NCBI RefSeq assembly: GCF_004745955.1
Contig: NZ_SRLD01000026.1
Location: 1 to 64,000, forward strand
From: Hymenobacter elongatus
GTDB lineage: Bacteria; Bacteroidota; Bacteroidia; Cytophagales; Hymenobacteraceae
DNA: 64,000 bases
Direction of reading: 5' to 3'
A program made the translations under genes and the position numbers. A model generated the notes under the pieces. That model ran no database searches, was not told the origin of the DNA, and saw only the letters and a list, made by a program, of their open reading frames with translations. Positions 16,712 through 24,930 of the stretch are shown piece after piece. Within the stretch, counting starts at the first letter, position 1. The number at the start of each line of letters is the position of its first letter.

Positions 16712-18371
16712 TACGTGGGGGCCGGCGGGGCTGGCTTTGCTCACGGCGGCAGTGTTGTGGGTGGGCTGGCCGGTGCACGCGGCCCCACTGGCCTTGCTGC
16801 TGCTGGTGGCCTGGGTGCCCTACCTGCGGCTGGAGCAGGTGCTGGTGCGGCAGCGCAGCAGCGGCTGGAAGGTGTTTCGCTACACTTACCTCACGCTGGT
16901 GCTCTGGAATTTGTTCGTAACCTATTGGGTGAGCTACAGTACGCTGGGCGGCGGCGTCACGGCCGTGGTGCTCAACTCACTGCTGATGTGCCTGCCCACC
17001 ATGGCCTTCTACCACACCAAGCGGCTGGCCGGGCCGCGGCTGGGCTACGTTTCGCTGCCCATCTATTGGCTGGCCTTCGAGCAGCTGCATCTACACTGGG
17101 ATTTCACCTGGCCCTGGCTCACGCTCGGCAACGGCTTTGCGCAGGCCAACCAGCTGATTCAGTGGTATGAGTACACGGGCTTTCTGGGCGGCTCGCTCTG
17201 GATGTGGGTGGTGAATATCCTCGTGTTCGGGGCGCTGTTTGGGCTGGGTACAACGCCGGAAAACGCCGCGCCGGTTGCGCCGCTCCGCCGCTGGCTGGCT
17301 CCGGTGCTGGCTACGCTGCTGCCCATCGGCCTGTCGTTTCTCATTGGCGCTACCTACCAGGAAAAGGGCAAATCGGCGGAGGTGCTGGTGATTCAGCCCA
17401 ACGTCGACCCCTTCCAGGAGAAGTTTGAAGGCACGGTCAACTTCATTTCCTACGACGAGCAGCTCAGCCGCCTGATTCGGCTCACCGAGCAGCAAATGAC
17501 AGCTCAGACGCGCCTGGTGCTCTGGCCCGAAACGGCGCTGGATGAGCCGTACTGGGAAAGCAACTTCGAAACCTACCCCAAGGTGCAGCGCGTGCGCCAG
17601 TTTCTGGCCGGCCACCCCGGCCTGGAGCTGGTAACCGGCGTGACGAGCGTGCTGGCTTACCCCAACAAGGAAACGGCCAGCACCACGGCCCGCTTCCGCG
17701 ACGACCTAGGCTACTACGACTTCTTCAACACGGCCGTGCACTTTCCCAGCGCCACCGGCAAGGCGGAGTTTTACCATAAGTCGCGGCTGGTGCCGGGCGT
17801 GGAGGGCGTGCCCAACTGGGTGAAAGCCGCCACTATCGACTTGGGCGGCAATGCTGGCGGCTTGGGCAGCCAGGCCGAGCGCACCGTGTACCGCATGGCC
17901 GCCGCCGACTCGACCCTGCGGGTGGCCCCTGTTATCTGCTACGAGTCCATCTACGGCGACTTCGTGAACGAATACATCCGCAACGGAGCTACGCTCATCG
18001 GCATTATCACCAACGACGGCTGGTGGAGCGACTCGCCTGGTCATCAGCAGCACCTGCAATACGCGACGCTGCGGGCCATCGAAACCCGCCGCGACATTGC
18101 CCGCTCAGCCAACACTGGTATTTCGGCCTTCATTAATCAGAAAGGCGAAATTATGACCCAAACCGGCTGGTGGATTCAAACCGGCCGCCGCTACTCCGTG
18201 CGCCTGAATGAGGAGCTGACGTTTTATGTGCGCCACGGCGAACTGCTCGGTCCCGCCATGCAGGTGCTAGCCGTGCTGCTGCTCCTCGGCACGATGATTA
18301 GGAGTGTGAACCGGCGCTTTGCAGCCAAGCCCGACGAGGCGCCGCAAGCTGCCGTAGCGCGAATGTCGTAG
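16650..18371 (+). CDS. lnt: Apolipoprotein N-acyltransferase
   Basis: An inner-membrane enzyme adding the third acyl chain to the N-terminal Cys of lipoproteins. About 200 residues of hydrophobic helices come first. The nitrilase-like periplasmic domain follows with the catalytic triad visible: Glu in LVLWPETALDEPYW, Lys in FYHKSRLVPGVEGVP and Cys in VAPVICYESIYGDFV. A last helix (MQVLAVLLLLGTMI) closes the protein. The length is about 560-573 residues, somewhat longer than E. coli Lnt. The start is unclear: only TTG codons are available (16650, 16683, 16686) and all fall inside rsmI, so the exact N-terminus is a guess. Confidence 0.92.
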   Translation: MRVVPLLKAKSLLSFKEIGNSTWGPAGLALLTAAVLWVGWPVHAAPLALLLLVAWVPYLRLEQVLVRQRSSGWKVFRYTYLTLVLWNLFVTYWVSYSTLGGGVTAVVLNSLLMCLPTMAFYHTKRLAGPRLGYVSLPIYWLAFEQLHLHWDFTWPWLTLGNGFAQANQLIQWYEYTGFLGGSLWMWVVNILVFGALFGLGTTPENAAPVAPLRRWLAPVLATLLPIGLSFLIGATYQEKGKSAEVLVIQPNVDPFQEKFEGTVNFISYDEQLSRLIRLTEQQMTAQTRLVLWPETALDEPYWESNFETYPKVQRVRQFLAGHPGLELVTGVTSVLAYPNKETASTTARFRDDLGYYDFFNTAVHFPSATGKAEFYHKSRLVPGVEGVPNWVKAATIDLGGNAGGLGSQAERTVYRMAAADSTLRVAPVICYESIYGDFVNEYIRNGATLIGIITNDGWWSDSPGHQQHLQYATLRAIETRRDIARSANTGISAFINQKGEIMTQTGWWIQTGRRYSVRLNEELTFYVRHGELLGPAMQVLAVLLLLGTMIRSVNRRFAAKPDEAPQAAVARMS

Positions 18372-18486
18372 GTCGCATAGTCCGCGTCGCCGGGGCGTTC
18401 TGGTAGGCGTTGGGAGAGTCGTGGCGGTGGGCGAGCGGTACCGTTTGCGCTACGGGCGCGCTGAATTTCGATCAAGCATAGTTGTA

Positions 18487-18699
18487 ATGGAAACCCTGTC
18501 GCCGTGGCTGCTGCCGCTGATATTCTACACCATCATGTTCTGGCTCTACCGGTTTGCGGCGGGCCAGAATGTATGGGGCAAGCCGCGCCCGAACGTAGAC
18601 GACGCCTGGCGCGCCACCCAGGGCCGCACCATCCGTCGGGTCATCATCATTATTTCCTTCGTATATCTGGTGCTGCTGCTCCTGCCGCTGCGCTCCTAA
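18487..18699 (+). CDS. Small two-helix membrane protein
   Basis: A 70-residue protein with two hydrophobic segments (WLLPLIFYTIMFWLYRF, residues 7-23, and IIIISFVYLVLLLLPL near the C-terminus) joined by a polar loop with Lys/Arg/Trp. It is a likely inner-membrane hairpin. No family recognised. ATG 18487 is used; the frame extends upstream without a better start. It lies between lnt and the inositol monophosphatase-like gene, all on the plus strand and closely spaced, so it may be in their transcript. Confidence 0.6.
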   Translation: METLSPWLLPLIFYTIMFWLYRFAAGQNVWGKPRPNVDDAWRATQGRTIRRVIIIISFVYLVLLLLPLRS

Positions 18700-18743
18700 T
18701 GCCAACCTGAACCCCGGCCCGGTTCGGGGAGTATGCTACCATC

Positions 18744-19583
18744 ATGACTGATTTCACCCAACTCAGCTTCGGCCTGGCCGAGGTGTGCCGCCGCGCCGGC
18801 CAGTTTATTCGCCAGGAAGCCGCCTCCTTCGACCGGGGCCGCGTAGAAATGAAAGGCGTCCACGACCTGGTATCGTACGTGGATCAGGAGGCGGAGCGTC
18901 TGCTGGTGGAGGGACTGCGCGAGCTGCTGCCCACCTCGGGCTTTATTACGGAAGAAGGCACCACCGGCGGCAGCAGCCAGGCCACCAGCGCCGGCACCGA
19001 CTACACCTGGATTATTGACCCGCTCGATGGCACCACCAACTTCGTGCACGGTCTGCCTTGCTATTGCGTCAGCGTGGCGCTGCTCCACCACGGCGAGCTG
19101 GTGGCGGGGGTGGTGTATGAGGTCACGCGCGACGAAACCTTCCGGGCCGTGCGGGGCGGCGGGGCTTTCTGCAACGAGCAGCCGATCCGGGTTTCCGACG
19201 CGCCCAAGCTCACCAACGCCCTCATTGCCACCGGCTTTCCTTACACGCATTTTGCGCAGCTCGATGATTATCTGCGCATCCTGGGGTCGTTCATGCAGCG
19301 CACCCACGGCGTGCGCCGCGTAGGCTCGGCCGCCGCCGACCTGGCTTGGGTGGCTGCCGGCCGCTTCGAAGGCTTCTTCGAATTCAACCTGAACTCCTAC
19401 GATGTGGCGGCCGGTATTCTGCTGGTGCGCGAGGCGGGAGGGCGCGTCACCGAGTTTTTGCAGGATGGCGACCCGCTTTTCGGCCGGCAGGTAGTGGCCA
19501 GCAACAGCCACGTGCACGAAGAAATGCAACAGACCATTCGGGAGTTCTGGCAAGAGGAGCGTGGAGCCGCCTCGCAGGCCTAG
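18744..19583 (+). CDS. Inositol monophosphatase family protein
   Basis: A 279-residue metal-dependent phosphatase of the IMPase/CysQ superfamily. The motifs are KGVHDLVSYVDQEAE, GFITEEGTTGG, WIIDPLDGTTNFVHG and the late NSYDVAAGILLVREAGG, which corresponds to the family WDxAAG pattern with Ser-Tyr-Asp in place of Trp-Asp. These supply the three-metal site. Substrates of bacterial members include myo-inositol 1-phosphate, fructose 1,6-bisphosphate and PAP; here none can be singled out. ATG 18744 is the natural start, 44 bases after the small membrane gene. Confidence 0.93.
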   Translation: MTDFTQLSFGLAEVCRRAGQFIRQEAASFDRGRVEMKGVHDLVSYVDQEAERLLVEGLRELLPTSGFITEEGTTGGSSQATSAGTDYTWIIDPLDGTTNFVHGLPCYCVSVALLHHGELVAGVVYEVTRDETFRAVRGGGAFCNEQPIRVSDAPKLTNALIATGFPYTHFAQLDDYLRILGSFMQRTHGVRRVGSAAADLAWVAAGRFEGFFEFNLNSYDVAAGILLVREAGGRVTEFLQDGDPLFGRQVVASNSHVHEEMQQTIREFWQEERGAASQA

Positions 19584-19659
19584 TAGCCCTGGGAGCTGCT
19601 AGCAACAAGAGGCTGCGCTACCGGCCTGGGCGTTGCGGCAAACTTTTCTCGTTTCGTTG

Positions 19660-19667
19660 TAGTTTTG
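19660..19667 (+). promoter_or_regulatory. Candidate -7 box of the 65-aa membrane gene
   Basis: TAGTTTTG matches TAnnTTTG and ends eight bases before the ATG at 19676. It supports that ATG as the start and a very short leader. Confidence 0.45.
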
Positions 19668-19675
19668 TGGTCGTT

Positions 19676-19873
19676 ATGCTCTTCCAATACCTCATCATCG
19701 CCTTGCTATTTGTGGCGGCTACGTTCTACGTTGGCCGCATTTTCTGGCGGGCCTTCTTCGTCAAGACGGCTACTGGCTGCGCCAAAGGGTGCGGCGGAGC
19801 CTGCGGGACTATCGATGTGGACCGGTTGCAGCGCACCATCGAAACGGCGGCGGCCCGCGCGGGTGGTAAATAG
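19676..19873 (+). CDS. Small Cys-rich single-pass membrane protein
   Basis: A 65-residue protein with one N-terminal transmembrane helix (FQYLIIALLFVAATFYVGRIF) and a short cytoplasmic tail holding CAKGCGGACGTIDVDRL, three cysteines in a Gly-rich loop. The layout resembles FeoB-associated Cys-rich membrane proteins and related small Cys-rich proteins of Bacteroidota, but no feoB lies nearby. The cluster could bind iron or zinc. Start ATG 19676 is backed by the -7 box at 19660. Confidence 0.6.
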   Translation: MLFQYLIIALLFVAATFYVGRIFWRAFFVKTATGCAKGCGGACGTIDVDRLQRTIETAAARAGGK

Positions 19874-20008
19874 CGCGCGCCAACTGCCCCTCGCAACTTG
19901 TGACAACCTGCCCCCGTGCCCGCTGCGTATAGCGGGCATGGGGGCTTTGGCATTTGCTCCTTTCCTATCCACGCTCTACATTGCCCCGCCAACCCGAACC
20001 CTACTACC

Positions 20009-20350
20009 ATGCAAGACAAAGAAGAAGAACGCTCCCTGATTAACGTAGAGAAGAAGCTCAGCAAAGACGGCTTCACCCAGGATTTCAACGTGAGCGACGG
20101 GCGGCTGCAAACCATCGGTCACGACTCGAATAAAAGCTACGGCCCCGAGGAAGTGACCATCGTGGACTTCTACCGCTTCGAGGGCGAAAGTGACCCCGAC
20201 GATATGTCGATTCTCTACGCCATTGAGTGCGCCGACGGCGTGCGAGGCACCATCTCCAATTCGTTTGGCACCTACGCCGACGCTACTACCGACGACTTCC
20301 TGCGCAAAGTGGACGACTTGGGCAAAAACCTGAAGAAGGCCCACAAGTAA
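20009..20350 (+). CDS. Conserved small acidic protein, unknown function
   Basis: A 113-residue soluble protein starting MQDKEEERSLINVEKKLSKDG, with an alternating beta/acidic pattern (EEVTIVDFYRFEGESDPDDMSILYAIECADGVRGTISNSFG) and a Lys-rich end. Close relatives in Hymenobacter are, as I recall, sometimes labelled phosphoribosylpyrophosphate synthetase, but the PRPP-synthase fold and its DxDDD-type motif are absent, so that label is not justified. Function is unknown. ATG 20009 is chosen; the upstream extension is unlike the rest. It ends at a strong bidirectional terminator. Confidence 0.7.
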   Translation: MQDKEEERSLINVEKKLSKDGFTQDFNVSDGRLQTIGHDSNKSYGPEEVTIVDFYRFEGESDPDDMSILYAIECADGVRGTISNSFGTYADATTDDFLRKVDDLGKNLKKAHK

Positions 20351-20366
20351 GGAGGAAGTAAGAACT

Positions 20367-20417
20367 AAAAAATGGCCGTCCAACGATTCCACTAGGGATG
20401 TTGGACGGCCATTTTTT
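20367..20417. terminator. Strong bidirectional rho-independent terminator
   Basis: An 18-bp perfect inverted repeat (20367-20384 with 20400-20417, core TGGCCGTCCAAC / GTTGGACGGCCA) has six A bases on the left and six T bases on the right around a 15-base loop. It separates the plus-strand gene ending at 20350 from the convergent radical SAM gene. Confidence 0.95.
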
Positions 20418-20433
20418 GATTCTATAAGTGAAC

Positions 20434-21456
20434 TTACCCCCACACCTTGGTGCCTTCGGTGCAGTTGCGGCACATCTCTATCTGGTCGCGGCCTTTGAGC
20501 AGGGAAGCGCGAAACTGCCGGTATTTGGGCCCGTGCCAGAGCTGGCGGAAGGTCTCCGTTTTGAGGTCTCCCTGGCGGTATTCGGCGTCTTTGTCGAAGC
20601 AGCAGGGCACCACCAGGCCGTCCCAGGTGATGACGCAGCTGTGCCACATCTTCCAGCAGTGGTTCAGCATCTTGTTCTTGATGCTCCAGGTGCCGTCCAC
20701 GTTGTTCTCGTAGCGCGAGTAGTAGTCGATAGTCGGGATGAGCGGGGAACCCTGCTGGTAGTCGTAGATCTGGGCGGTTTTAAACCATACATCATCCACG
20801 CCCAGCTCGTTGGCTAAGGCCTTGGCTTCCTCAATCTGGTGCTCATTGGGCCGCACCACCAAAAACTGGAAAATGATGCGCGGCGTGCTCGATTTCAGCT
20901 CTTTGCGCCACTTCACCACGTTTTTAGTGCCTTCCAGCACTTTATCCAGCTTGCCACCCACGCGGTACTGCTGGTACACTTCCTGCGTGGTGCCGTCCAG
21001 GGAAATAATCAGCCGGTCGAGGCCCGACTCTACGGTGCGGCGGGCGTTTTGGTCGTTGAGGTAGTGGGCGTTGGTGCTGGTAGCGGTATAAATGCCTTTG
21101 TCGACGGCATACTTCACCAAATCCAGAAAATTCGGGTGCAGATACGGTTCGCCCTGGAAATAGAAAATCAGGTACCACAGGCGCTTATGCACTTCGTCGA
21201 TGGTGCGTTTGAACAGCTCGTCGGGCAGCATGCCGGTGGGGCGCGTGAAGCTGCGCAGGCCACTGGGGCATTCCGGGCAGCGCAGGTTGCAGCTGGTGGT
21301 GGGCTCGAAGCTCAAGGCCAACGGCAGGCCCCAGTGCCGGGCCTTGCCCGTGAGCTTGCTCAGGGCGTAGCCGCCCACCACCTGCGCCGTGTTCAGGGCG
21401 CGGCGCGGCGTGAGCTTGCTCAGGAAATTCAGACCGTCGGTAAGAGTAGAAGCCAT
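20434..21456 (-). CDS. Radical SAM/SPASM domain protein
   Basis: A 340-residue radical SAM protein. The cluster-binding CNLRCPEC lies at about residues 56-63 after SFEPTTS, and a YFQGEPYLHP segment and SLDGTTQEVY follow, as in this family. The C-terminal region contains additional cysteines (HCWKMWHSC, CCFDKD, MCRNC) that fit a SPASM domain with auxiliary clusters. SPASM proteins often act on peptides or assist cofactor synthesis, but no precursor-peptide gene is seen beside it. The class is common as a stand-alone gene in Bacteroidota. ATG 21456 (MASTLTDGLNFL) is chosen over an upstream start by family length. Confidence 0.9.
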   Translation of the reverse strand: MASTLTDGLNFLSKLTPRRALNTAQVVGGYALSKLTGKARHWGLPLALSFEPTTSCNLRCPECPSGLRSFTRPTGMLPDELFKRTIDEVHKRLWYLIFYFQGEPYLHPNFLDLVKYAVDKGIYTATSTNAHYLNDQNARRTVESGLDRLIISLDGTTQEVYQQYRVGGKLDKVLEGTKNVVKWRKELKSSTPRIIFQFLVVRPNEHQIEEAKALANELGVDDVWFKTAQIYDYQQGSPLIPTIDYYSRYENNVDGTWSIKNKMLNHCWKMWHSCVITWDGLVVPCCFDKDAEYRQGDLKTETFRQLWHGPKYRQFRASLLKGRDQIEMCRNCTEGTKVWG

Positions 21457-21565
21457 TGGGCGTAAAGGTCGGGAACTGGGGCTGAAGTGCGGCACCTAAC
21501 CCCAGCGCCAGAGAAAGAGTTTGATTCAGCACTGCTAATACCAGTTTCAGAAGCAGTTTAATTTC

Positions 21566-21601
21566 ACAAAAAACGCCTCCCAAATAATCTGGGAGGCGTT
21601 T
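21566..21601 (-). terminator. Rho-independent terminator of the thioredoxin-fold gene
   Basis: AAACGCCTCCCA (21571-21582) pairs with TGGGAGGCGTTT (21590-21601), 12 bp and a seven-base loop. On the minus strand it is followed by a T-run, 27 bases after the stop at 21628. Confidence 0.9.
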
Positions 21602-21627
21602 CAAAGGTAGAAGTCACAGGCTGTGAG

Positions 21628-23097
21628 CTACTTGCCCACCGAGGCGGGCAGCGTGCTGCTGTACGTAGATGCTTTGCCGAATGACTGCTTGATTTCGTCG
21701 ACTGCGGCGCGACTGCTCAGCCGCTTGGGCTTGGTATTGAGGAAGGTACCGTCTTCGGCCAGCAGAAAATACGCCGGTACATCCTGAATGGCGTAGGCCC
21801 GGGCAATGGCCGAGCGCATACCGCCCGTGGCCCGCACATGCACGCCCGGCAGCTTTTTGCCGACGACCAGCTGCTTCCAGGCCGGCTCATTTTCGTCGAG
21901 GGCCACGTTAAGGAACACGATATTTTTCCCGTCGAACTTCTTGGCCAGGTCGGCCGCGTAGGGCAAGTCGCGCAGGCACAGGCCGCTGGTAGTGCGCCAG
22001 AAGTTGATATACACCAGCTTGCCCGCAAACTGCCGCAGCGTTACACTGTCGCCGGTAGCCGAAATCAGCTTGAAGCTGGGAGCCGGAGCTCCGATGGCAA
22101 ATGCTTTGTGGGTTTCGAAATCGTGTTGCAGCAGCGGATAGAACCGGTTGTTGGTGTCGACGCTGCGGTAGTTTTCCAGCATGGTGGCCGACTGCCGCAC
22201 ATGCCCGAAGCGGAACGACTCCTGTAGCACCCGCCCCATAATAATAGGGCGAACCGGATCGGCCAGCTGGGTTTTGGCCATATCGTAGCACACCTGGTAA
22301 AAGTCGGGGTCGGAGCGCTGATGGCCCGTGGAGGTAGCCAAGTGATGGACGTAGTTGATCAAAAACTCCTGGTACATCTCGCTCTTCAAAGCTGCCGAGT
22401 TGCTGATTAAGGCTTTGTCATTCAGGAACTCATAGAAAGTCGGCGTCATTTTCAGTCGGCTCTCGGTGGCCACCACCTGCTCGCGCAAGTCGGGGTAGGT
22501 GAGCCGGTCGTTGGCGTAGCTGTAGTCAATTTCGGCTTTGGCGAACTCGCGGAAGGCTGGGGTCAGCTCGTTGTCCTGGCCGTAGTTCTCAAGAAACTTG
22601 CGCTCCTCTTTGCGGCGGTAATCGAGGAAGGAGAGAAAAGGCGCTTCGTATAAGTTGATATTGTCGGGGAGGACCTGGAACCCGTCGTTTTCGATAAACC
22701 GCTCATCCAGCTCCGATAAGTACGTATTGGCCTCGGCTCCTTTGCCCTTGTAACGCACCGTCGACGAGAGGTCGGTGCCCTTGAAACGGATTTCCAGCGC
22801 GTTGCCGGGCTCCAGAAACAGGTCGGCTACATCGTCGCCGTACACTAGGTCGGCGCGGGTAGGACCATTGACGGTTACGGCGAGGCGAAATTCTCCGCGG
22901 TTGTCTACCCGCGCGTAGGTAATCTGCTCCTTGGGGTCCAGCGGGTTTTCCCGAACCGATACGGCCACTGTATCGGCCGTTTTACTGCTGATTTTGCCGG
23001 TAAGCACCACGGTGCCTTGAGCTTTGCCTGCTAGAGGCAGGGCCAGCAGTGCGCCCAACAGCAGGCGGGGTATGTATGAGCGGAGAGAATATGCCAT
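21628..23097 (-). CDS. TlpA/AhpC-type thioredoxin-fold protein, resolving Cys only
   Basis: A 489-residue exported protein with a cleavable signal (LLLGALLALPLAGKAQG, residues 13-29). A DUF4369-like beta domain lies in the N-terminal third, a helical middle follows, and a C-terminal thioredoxin-like domain begins near residue 330 (IGAPAPSFKLISATGDSVTLRQFAGKLVYINFW). The active-site WCxxC of TlpA proteins is replaced by a TSGLC sequence, so the nucleophilic Cys is a Ser and only the second Cys remains. VPAYFLLAEDG with its cis-Pro is intact. It is therefore unlikely to be a normal disulfide reductase and may act by fold only. Its own terminator follows. Confidence 0.85.
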   Translation of the reverse strand: MAYSLRSYIPRLLLGALLALPLAGKAQGTVVLTGKISSKTADTVAVSVRENPLDPKEQITYARVDNRGEFRLAVTVNGPTRADLVYGDDVADLFLEPGNALEIRFKGTDLSSTVRYKGKGAEANTYLSELDERFIENDGFQVLPDNINLYEAPFLSFLDYRRKEERKFLENYGQDNELTPAFREFAKAEIDYSYANDRLTYPDLREQVVATESRLKMTPTFYEFLNDKALISNSAALKSEMYQEFLINYVHHLATSTGHQRSDPDFYQVCYDMAKTQLADPVRPIIMGRVLQESFRFGHVRQSATMLENYRSVDTNNRFYPLLQHDFETHKAFAIGAPAPSFKLISATGDSVTLRQFAGKLVYINFWRTTSGLCLRDLPYAADLAKKFDGKNIVFLNVALDENEPAWKQLVVGKKLPGVHVRATGGMRSAIARAYAIQDVPAYFLLAEDGTFLNTKPKRLSSRAAVDEIKQSFGKASTYSSTLPASVGK

Positions 23098-23292
23098 TGG
23101 TAGGGTAGAATCAAGCGCTAATCAATCAACAAATTCGCTTCTCCCCCGCTACGCTCCCAAAGCCGCGTAGACCAGGTGTTTCGCGGGAAAAGCCAATTCT
23201 TGTATCGAAGATACGGCATTCGGGTCAAGAAAGTCCAATCCAGATTTTGGCTTTTTTCGTAGCCCCCGCTCTGAATCGGGTTTTTGACGGTT

Positions 23293-24678
23293 TTACCCGA
23301 ACAATCCACTCAAAACTTCATCTAGCCGCCCCACCGGCTGGGCCCGAATGCCGTAGCGGGCCAGGTCGAGTCCGCGGGCGTTGAACTGGGAGATGTACAT
23401 TTCCTTGAAGCCCAGCTTTTCGGCCTCCGACAGTCGTTGGTCGAGCCGGCTCACGGCTCGTATTTCACCGCTCAGGCCCACTTCGGCGGCCAGGCATACG
23501 TTGCCCGGAATCGGCAGGTCGTTCAGCGACGACACCACGGCGGCACACACGGCCACATCCAGGGCCGGGTCGTCGAGGCGCAGGCCGCCCGCAATGTTGA
23601 GGAACACGTCGTGCTGCCCCAGGCGCAGGCCGCTGCGTTTTTCGAGCACCGCCAGCAGCATGTTCAGGCGCTTGGCGTCGAAGCCGGTGGCTGAGCGCTG
23701 GGGCGTGCCGTAGGTGGCGGGCGTCACCAGGGCCTGCACTTCCACCAGCAGGGGGCGGTTACCTTCCAGCGTGGCCCCGATGGCCATGCCGCTCAGGCTC
23801 TCGGTGCGCTGGCTGAGCAGGATTTCGGAAGGGTTGCTCACCTGCCGCAGCCCCGTGCCCTGCATCTCGTAAATGCCCAGCTCGGAAGTGCTGCCGAAGC
23901 GGTTCTTGGTGGTGCGCAGGATGCGGTAGCTCAGGTGCCGGTCGCCCTCGAACTGCAATACCGTATCCACCATGTGCTCCAGAATCTTGGGGCCGGCAAT
24001 GGAGCCGTCTTTGGTGATGTGGCCGATGAGCAGCACCGGCACCCCGGTTTCCTTGGCATACTTGAGCAGCTCGGCCGTGCATTCGCGCACCTGGCTCACC
24101 GAGCCCGCCCCCGACTCGACCAAGCCGGAGTGCAGCGTCTGAATGGAATCGACGATAACCACATTCGGCTGCAGCTGGTCGATCTGCTTGAAGATGTTCT
24201 GGGTGTTGGTTTCGGTCAGGATGTAGCACTGCGGGTGCTGCGGGCCCAGCCGCTCGGCCCGCATCTTGATCTGCTGCTCACTTTCCTCCCCCGAAATATA
24301 GAGCACCTTCATTTGGCGTAAGCTCATGGCAATCTGGAGCATAAGCGTGCTTTTGCCGATGCCCGGCTCGCCGCCGATGAGCACCAGCGAGCCGGGCACG
24401 AGGCCGCCGCCCAGCACACGGTTCAGCTCGCCGTCGTTGGTGTCGAAGCGCGACTCTTCCTCGTAGTGAATCTCCCCGATGACGCGCGGCTTGCTAACGG
24501 TTTTGGTGCCGGGGCCCGATGTAGGCGCTTTCCAAGAGCCAGCGGCCTGGGTGTCTTCCTTCTGAATAACTTCCTCCACGTAGGTGTTCCACTCGCTGCA
24601 GCTGGGGCAGCGGCCAATCCATTTGGCCGATTGGGCCCCGCAGTTCTGGCAGAAAAAGAGAGTCTTGAGTTTGGCCAT
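23293..24678 (-). CDS. radA: DNA repair protein RadA/Sms
   Basis: A 461-residue RecA-like branch-migration ATPase. The C4 zinc finger FFCQNCGAQSAKWIGRCPSC is at residues 8-27. Walker A is GGEPGIGKST and the diagnostic KNRFGS motif follows LRTTKNRFGSTSE. The C-terminal third is the Lon-like domain (LDDPALDVAVCAAVVSSL, GLSGEIRAV). All key motifs are intact and the length is typical. ATG 24678 gives the family N-terminus (MAKLKTLFFC); the longer open frame upstream does not resemble it. Divergent from the histidine kinase gene. Confidence 0.97.
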   Translation of the reverse strand: MAKLKTLFFCQNCGAQSAKWIGRCPSCSEWNTYVEEVIQKEDTQAAGSWKAPTSGPGTKTVSKPRVIGEIHYEEESRFDTNDGELNRVLGGGLVPGSLVLIGGEPGIGKSTLMLQIAMSLRQMKVLYISGEESEQQIKMRAERLGPQHPQCYILTETNTQNIFKQIDQLQPNVVIVDSIQTLHSGLVESGAGSVSQVRECTAELLKYAKETGVPVLLIGHITKDGSIAGPKILEHMVDTVLQFEGDRHLSYRILRTTKNRFGSTSELGIYEMQGTGLRQVSNPSEILLSQRTESLSGMAIGATLEGNRPLLVEVQALVTPATYGTPQRSATGFDAKRLNMLLAVLEKRSGLRLGQHDVFLNIAGGLRLDDPALDVAVCAAVVSSLNDLPIPGNVCLAAEVGLSGEIRAVSRLDQRLSEAEKLGFKEMYISQFNARGLDLARYGIRAQPVGRLDEVLSGLFG

Positions 24679-24930
24679 GAAAGGAAGAAAAGAGGAAACT
24701 AAAGAATGCGCGGCGCGGCTAAAAAGTTTGGCAAGAAACGAGTTTTTTCGGGGTGTAAGCGGTACTACCACAGACTCGGCCGGCCACGCGCGAGCTGCTT
24801 GGCCCGAGCCGCTGAAAGAAATAAAGTTTCGTCACTATTCATCCGTCTTATCTGGTATGTACACCCGGCTCACACGTGGCCGGCTCCTACGGTTTGCGCT
24901 ATATTTCCTGCCCCTAACACACTCCCGCCC

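Noticed and set aside
20009-20350. Phosphoribosylpyrophosphate synthetase annotation
   Set aside because: The protein has 113 residues and lacks all PRPP synthetase motifs; the label seems to be carried over by mistake in some genomes.
20434-21456. Radical SAM protein as a RiPP maturase
   Set aside because: No short precursor-peptide gene, leader-binding domain or transporter is found nearby; the flanks are a terminator and an unrelated gene.
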